Of a stretch of DNA of 64,000 nt, positions 58,921-64,000 are shown in pieces. Position 1 is the first letter of the stretch; the number at the start of each line of letters is the position of its first letter. The translations under genes were made by a program, and so were the position numbers. The stretch covers positions 39,327,403-39,391,402 of the forward strand of contig JAOWCC010001634.1 of the NCBI GenBank assembly GCA_030867875.1, given 5' to 3'. The notes below the pieces were generated by a model. The model did not search any database and had not been told where the DNA came from. It saw only the letters and a list, made by a program, of their open reading frames with translations. Source of the stretch: Actinernus sp. WN-2022 (taxonomy: Eukaryota > Cnidaria > Anthozoa > Actiniaria > Actinernidae).

Positions 58921-59057
58921 TTTACTCTAATATATCATGGATATCGACCCATCAGAACGCGCGTTTTACTCTGTTGTATAATTATCTCTTGTGAAGAGCC
59001 GTGTTGTTGCCTTCTATCTATTTGATGGTAGTTACACTAAGAGTCTGATTACACGAA

Positions 59058-59262
59058 GGGAGGTTGACCCCAGCACTTAAGGGCTATTTTCACTGTACTG
59101 TTGCCTATCGAGACTGTTTTGCGTATGGACAACAATTCTGCTGGTCCTAGCACTAGAAGGCACTAGGGCTATCTTTATTGTATTGTATTCCCTCGTGACT
59201 ATTTTGCATATCGACAACAATTCTGCTGGTCCTAGCACTAGAGTCAACCTCCCTACGTACTA
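59058..59262. repeat. Inverted ends around an internal duplication
   Basis: GGGAGGTTGACCC and GAGTCAACCTCCC bound about 200 bp. Inside, GACAACAATTCTGCTGGTCC with TAGCACTAGA occurs twice, about 87-90 bp apart, with similar sequence before each (TTGTATT/CTGTACT, TATCGA). Confidence 0.7.
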
Positions 59263-59426
59263 ACAGGCCCATACGCGGTTCAGGGCAAGGATACCATTCA
59301 AGTGCACTGCATGTGGGCATTCCTTGTGACGTCATGTTTGGAAGTACACAGGGATACCAATCTATGTAGATGATAGGCTATATTTTTTTAGCAGACATTA
59401 ACGTGTATTGTTTCTTGTTTAACCAG

Positions 59427-59511
59427 TTTTTGGTATCAAAAGCTCAGCGTAACCATGCCAAGGAAGCGGAGGATCTTGAGAGACCCGTTAAAACTCCTCT
59501 TCGCAAGAGAC
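59427..59511 (+). CDS. SVIL: Supervillin-like exon (charged linker)
   Basis: The 3' splice site TTTAACCAG is followed by 28 codons plus one base: FLVSKAQRNHAKEAEDLERP then VKTPLRKR, and the donor GTAAGT at 59512. The phase (in 0, out 1) joins exactly to 58543 and to 61221. The translation is a basic/acidic linker without a domain. It lies where supervillin has a charged helix between its basic linker and first gelsolin-like domain. Evidence is junction quality and phase, with little direct sequence identity. Confidence 0.65.
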
Positions 59512-60059
59512 GTAAGTCGCCTGATCGTGACGTATAGTTCTGGTTTTCCCACGTGTCTTCGAGTCACTGAACAGTTATTCTTTTCGGATCAATCACGGTT
59601 TTTGGGAAACCTCCATCCCTCCCCCACACTTCACCCTAACTCTGAACTCTAACTCAACTCTAACCAAAAGTTTAGAACAGAGCTGAAAATACAGTGATTT
59701 GTTAAAGAAAATTATGTACTCAGCTACTCACATCTCAGTCGCATTTTAACCAATTTACCTCATTTTTGGTGTGTAAAGGTATTTCACGGCGTTCTTTGAG
59801 ACTCGGTGTTCAAATATTGTTAAAGCGAAAATTTATGTTTTGTGACGTCATCACTTTACCACTCTATTGCTGACGTGGTCGTGTATAAGGTGTGAGATAA
59901 GAACAAGTACCGCTAATGACAGATCAGTGCATTACTGAGTCTGCGTAAAGGTAAAGGTAGTTATTTATTCTGGGATTTAGGATTATTAGTCTTATATCTA
60001 GTTAATACAAGCTAATTACAGATATTAATCAATTGTGAGGCATAAGAATTAACGTTTTG

Positions 60060-60300
60060 CCCAAGGGCATGAAGGTACAAATTAGGGCAGGCTGTTGTAT
60101 CGGGTAACAATCCCCTTCTCTTCACGAAGAGTACAACAGGTTCTTTAACGTCCCCCATTTATGAAGAGAAAGTGTTGGGAGACAAGACCAACGGCTCTTT
60201 TTGTCCCTGCCCATGGTCGCGGCCGGAGCCGGATGCGTATGTCAGTTGCTTGTGCTTATGTCGCTCATGAAAACCAGGCTTAGAGCACGTGTGTCACGGC
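60060..60300 (-). mobile_element. SINE-like body fragment, probably minus strand
   Basis: CAGGTTCTTTAACGTCCCCC is the complement of the GGACGTTAAAGAACC block found in tRNA-derived coral SINEs, as I recall them. Flanking GGGCAGGCTGTTGTATCGGG and CCATGGTCGCGGCCGG are unassigned. No tRNA head is visible. Confidence 0.4.
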
Positions 60301-60359
60301 GAAAGGTCTTTATATTCGCTGTCCGAACACAGTCATTATCAGCGATTTACATATGAACT

Positions 60360-60985
60360 GGGTACTGAACTCGCAAATAAGCTCCAAAAACTAAAAAATA
60401 GGGCCGCTAGAATAATAACTAGCTCTGGCCCAATACTTCACGAACTGGGTTGAGACAGATTAATAATACGCAGGCGCAAACTTTTAGCAATAGAAATGTT
60501 CAAGATCTATAATAACCAAGCGCCTGGGTATTTAATACACAAATTTAATAGGGTTCATACACCATATAACATAAGAGGTTCGATTCATCATCAAAATCCC
60601 AACTGTCCCTCCCTAAAACTAATTATGGTAAAAAGCGATTCGGCTACAGAGGAGCACATATTTGGAATAATTTAACAGAAGACCTGAAGTCTAGCAAATC
60701 GTTAAATACATTTAAAACTAAGCTAAATGGTCTACCTCCCTGCTTCTTTGACACCTTATCATTTACTCTCTTACAATTACTATAGTTTAATATATCGTAC
60801 ACGAACGCTAAAAGAACTGACTTTGGCGTTTTTAGCAGATTTTAATGGCATGTAACAATATCATTTAATGTTGATGTATAGATTTTTACACACGGCCTTT
60901 ATGTAAACCAGTCTTAGTTACTGTTAAAACTACCGTGTCTAAATAAAGTTTCTATCTATCTATCTATCTATGAACTGACGAATCT
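60360..60985 (+). mobile_element. Dead LINE 3' end with (TCTA)n tail
   Basis: Frames read LANKLQKLKNRAARIITSSG, PILHELG, a stop where W is expected, DRLIIRRRKLLAIEMFKIYN, NQAPGYLIHKF, then after frame changes FGYRGAHIWNNLTEDLKSSK. This is the C-terminal part of a CR1/L2-like reverse-transcriptase ORF. A short 3' UTR follows and ends AATAAAGTTTCTATCTATCT, a microsatellite tail typical of such LINEs, and so marks the 3' end. It lies in a supervillin-like intron, same orientation. Confidence 0.8.
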
Positions 60986-61069
60986 CGCACACATGTGGAA
61001 TGGTTAAAATCAAAGCAAACATACGAAAAGGACTAACAAACTGAACAAACTGTCTATAGACATCGTATT

Positions 61070-61199
61070 CAAGGAAACGTTTGCGTATCATTTCAATCAA
61101 GCCTGAGGGAGGATAATGTAACTGTTTGTAGTCAATTGACAGTCACCAATCGAACATAGACTCCATACATACGCAACAACATGACACAGCCACTTTAAG
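61070..61199. mobile_element. Half-copy of the TTAAAGGGGCTATGTCA MITE
   Basis: The sequence TTTCAATCAAGCCTGAGGGA to CATGACACAGCCACTTTAAG is the reverse complement of the left part of the 55990-56286 element. Only the right end survives. It stops about 20 bp before the 3' splice site at 61220. Confidence 0.7.
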
Positions 61200-61220
61200 A
61201 GTTGTTTCCATTGGTTTTAG

Positions 61221-61388
61221 ACTCAGAGCCATCCCTCGCAGTTGAAGCAGTCAGAGCGCTGTCGGCTACAGAGAATCTCGCGAAGGCAAGCACATCACTC
61301 AGAATAACCGCTAAGAACGTGGAGGGAATAAGTACCGAGCTGAAGGAGTTTGGAGGCTTTCTTCCCGTTATGTTGCTACAGATTAAAG
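61221..61388 (+). CDS. SVIL: Supervillin-like exon leading into gelsolin domain 1
   Basis: The 3' site TTGGTTTTAG is followed by AC, completing a codon from 59511, then 55 codons and one base, with donor G|GTCAGA at 61389. The translation includes ALSATENLAKASTSLRITAK and ends LPVMLLQIKG. The motif MLLQIKG and the preceding ASTSLR-type serine-rich segment are, from memory, what vertebrate supervillin has immediately before gelsolin-like domain 1. The final Gly codon is split (G|GA) and completed at 63775. The frame would otherwise run on to a stop at 61463-61465. Confidence 0.9.
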
Positions 61389-61537
61389 GTCAGAAAAGGA
61401 AGATTGATAAAACTGACATGCCCGTTTCAAACAAAGAACGTAGTGTGCCGAATTCAATGCTATGAGCTAAATTTATTGTCACCTGAAAAGGGCGACGTCT
61501 AGTGAAACCGGCCTTTGGAACGTTTCATGCGCCGAAC

Positions 61538-62312
61538 TTAAAGTGCATATGAAGCGAAAATTAAGTTGATCTAATGTTAAAATGCTTTCGAAATGAGGAA
61601 TAATGACATTTTCCGTTTGTCAACATCTCATCTCGTTTCAGAGATATTCAAGTTTTGTAATATGCAAATGAGATGACTTATGACGTCATATTGTTTGCAC
61701 AGCCTGGAGACAAATCACAAAATAAAGAAAATATCTGCAAATATTGAATAAAAATTTGTGAAACTTTTCACATGTATGACACTATGGAAAGTACATATCA
61801 TTGTGCAAATTATGGTGTTGTCATGGAAACTCATGGCCCCACGCACATTTCACCTTGAACATAAAATTCCAATTTCTTTCCTTGTTACAAAACATAAGTT
61901 GCTTAAACTACTCGCATACAATGCCTACATTGTTCCAAATCTTATGTTGGACCCACACCGAAAATAATGTGTTTGACAAAGGAGAAATTAGGGAAGTTTG
62001 TGTTACTTGTAGTGGAAGCCTGGGTGTTTCCATGGCAACATCATAATTTGCACAATGATGTGTATTTTCCATAATACCACGTATGTGCAAAGTTTCATTA
62101 GTTTTTATCCAATATTTGTAGAGATATTCTTCATTTTGTGATTTGTCTCCAAGGCTGTGCAAACAATATGACGTCATAGGTAATCTCATTTGCATATTAC
62201 AAAAACCTGAATATCGAATATCTGAAACGAGAAGAGATGTTGACAAACGGAAAATGTCATTATTCCTCTTTAACATTAGCTCAACTTAATTTTCGCTTCA
62301 TATGCACTTTAA
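61538..62312. mobile_element. 775-bp foldback MITE in a supervillin-like intron
   Basis: TTAAAGTGCATATGAAGCGA at the left faces TCGCTTCATATGCACTTTAA at the right. Arms of about 290 bp pair along most of their length (TTGTCAACATCTCATCTCGT, TATGCAAATGAGAT, TATGACGTCATA, GACAAATCACAAAAT, CATTGTGCAAATTATG). The loop is about 180 bp. No coding capacity; reading frames mirror each other. Confidence 0.9.
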
Positions 62313-62971
62313 TACCATTAGCCTATCTAAAAAGCTTTGCCGGTTTCCCTCTACCCGACTGCCCAAACAGGGATTCTCAAGATTGTGAACCACGAACTTT
62401 TCATTGGCCGAACTTAAGCATAACTTTGATAAATAAATGTAAAAACCTTTCCATATATAGTTCTCTATGATACGGGTCATCTCTCCGACGGCCGACGGTC
62501 TGAATGAACCAGTCGCGACGAACTTGGTTAACGCTGATACCAGAGCGACGACAGTTGTCCCAAATATCGCTAAATTAATGTTGGTCAGTTGTGTTCTTTT
62601 GTGTCTTAAGGAAATTAACGTTATTTTCCACCATCGACTGTAGATTTTTCTCTTCCTGTGACAAGGCCAATGAAAAGTTCCAGAGGCCCATTTCGACGTC
62701 GACCATTTCATAGAATAATATATTTAACTCATTAGCAGAGCACATTTTAGTGAACTGAGTTCCAGAGGCCCGTCATTTCATAGAATAATAGATTTAACTC
62801 ATTAGCATTGAGCACATCATAGTGAACTGAGTTCCAGGGTCCGTGTAACAGCGAGTCAAAGTCCGCGGGAAAATTTACAGACAAATGTATGGAAAACTTA
62901 AAATACGATTGCACGCTTCCCAGCACAGCTACATCCCTCAAATGTTGATCAGTTAATCAGACAGTGAATAC
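62313..62971. other. Intron sequence with a 70-bp duplication
   Basis: CATTTCATAGAATAATA, TTTAACTCATTAGCA and TAGTGAACTGAGTTCCAG occur twice (about 62703-62770 and 62774-62837). Otherwise I see nothing. Open frames here have no motif. Confidence 0.5.
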
Positions 62972-63560
62972 TTAAAGTACTACTGAAGCGAAATTTCATC
63001 ATTAAAGTTAAGATCTCACTTGAAATTCCTTTCGAAATGAGGAAGACTAGCATTTTCTGTTTGTCAATATCTCATCTCGTTCCAGAGATATTAAGGTTTT
63101 TGGAATATGCAAATTAGATGGTCTGTGACGTCATAAGGTTGACACAGCCATGAAGACAAATCACAAAATGAAGAATATCTCTGCAAATAGTGGGTAAAAA
63201 CAATTGACACTTTTCACACATATGGCACGAAGGAAAATACAGGTCATTATGAAAGGAGCCTGGGGCCAAGACTGTTTCCCATGGCAACATCATGATTTCC
63301 ACAGTGATGTGTATTTTCCTTAGTACTACACATGTGCAAAGTTTCAATTGTTTTTACCCACGATTTGCAGAGATATTCTTCATTTTGTGATTGTCTTAAT
63401 GGCTGTGTCAACCTTATGACGTCACAGATCATCTAATTTGCATATTCCAAAAACCTTAATATCTCTGGAATGAGATGAGATATTGACAAACACAAAATGC
63501 TATTCTTCCTCATTTCGAAAGGACTTTCAAGTGAGATCTTAATTTTAATGAGCACTGAAA
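62972..63560. mobile_element. Second foldback MITE of the same family
   Basis: It is related to 61538-62312 (GCGAAATTTCATCATT, ATCTCATCTCGTTCCAGAG, TATGCAAATTAGATG, TGACGTCA, GACAAATCACAAAATGAAG and complements). Arms are about 260 bp around a short loop near TTTCCCATGGC. The terminal bases are more eroded on the right (ATGAGCACTGAAATT). Confidence 0.85.
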
Positions 63561-63774
63561 TTACGATAGTGCCATGATGAATTTCAAATTTTATTTATCA
63601 AGATAAGCCAACCTACTCATTGTTGTATTCTTTTATGTTTTTCATGTATTGTAATCATTCCATCTTGTGTGAAATAAATGTTGTTGTTACAAATCGCGTC
63701 CTTATCGGTTTGCCGTCTTAAAAACACCTGATAGTGCTCCTGTGCCTTATTATTTTCCCCGTCCATATTCTTAG

Positions 63775-63911
63775 GATATAGACACATTCAAACACGACTG
63801 GTAGAACCATCAGCCAAGTCACTGAACTCAGGAGACGCCTTTGTTCTCGTTACTCCTAAGAGTGTATATGTATGGCTAGGACGGTCCGCGAGCATCATGA
63901 AGAAAGCCAAG
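63775..63911 (+). CDS. SVIL: Supervillin-like exon, start of gelsolin-like domain 1
   Basis: It lies between ATTCTTAG and GTAAAT. It begins GA, completing Gly, then 45 codons: YRHIQTRLVEPSAKSLNSGD, AFVLVTPKSVYVWLGRSASI, MKKAK, ending in phase 0. The pattern HxQTRLVEPxxxSLNSGDxFxLxxPxxxxxWxGxxxxxxxKAK is the first gelsolin-like repeat of supervillin, with the SLNSGD turn typical of gelsolin-family repeats. Supervillin's repeats scaffold the protein at actomyosin-membrane contacts. This is the clearest homology in the window. The gene continues past the right edge. Confidence 0.95.
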
Positions 63912-64000
63912 GTAAATTATTACGTGGTAAATCTTTACATGGTAAAGTTGAAGGTAAAGGTTAGCCTGCTTGCCGGCCCTCCTGTAATTTTTTTCGGTCG

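Noticed and set aside
61758..62276. Several mirrored open frames on both strands
   Set aside because: They lie in the arms of the 61538-62312 foldback and translate the same sequence.

Overview
This is eukaryotic nuclear DNA from an animal, most likely an anthozoan cnidarian and perhaps a stony coral. I infer this from spliced genes with consensus GT-AG junctions, a supervillin-type gelsolin-family gene (a metazoan family), tRNA-derived SINEs of a kind I associate with coral genomes, and very dense short inverted-repeat transposons. The taxonomic guess rests on memory of such repeats and is not proven. There is no operon, CRISPR array, rRNA gene or convincing functional tRNA gene.

Two genes can be supported. 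(1) At 2292-3791 (+) a single coding exon encodes a 499-residue protein with four internal repeats and a likely N-myristoylation signal. It belongs to no family I can name. (2) From about 40.77 kb to the right edge runs a supervillin-like gene (+). It has a 5' UTR exon, a large first coding exon (41022-43471), a 15-kb intron, then exons at 58429-58543, 59427-59511, 61221-61388 and 63775-63911. All four junction phases agree. The last exons match the linker and the first gelsolin-like domain of supervillin, and the gene continues beyond the window.

The 36 kb between the genes and all the introns are transposon graveyard. The commonest elements are foldback/MITE-like, 0.1-0.8 kb, many ending in TTAAAGTG or TTAAAGG and carrying an internal TGACGTCA. 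Others include nested elements (12.7-14.2, 38.4-39.7 and 53.2-55.4 kb), decayed C-termini of LINE reverse-transcriptase ORFs (12.3, 20.3, 26.6 and 60.4 kb), tRNA-like SINEs (7.1, 8.3, 21.1, 33.7, 47.9 and 48.6 kb), a 26-copy 61/62-bp minisatellite (24.3-26.0 kb), and a three-armed palindrome with 104-bp perfect arms (28.3-28.7 kb).

Layout: 0-2.3 kb repeats upstream of gene 1; 2.3-4.1 kb gene 1; 4.1-40.7 kb intergenic repeats; 40.8-43.5 kb supervillin-like first coding exon; 43.5-58.4 kb its large intron, packed with nested elements; 58.4-63.9 kb four short downstream exons separated by repeat-bearing introns. The two genes show no visible functional link.
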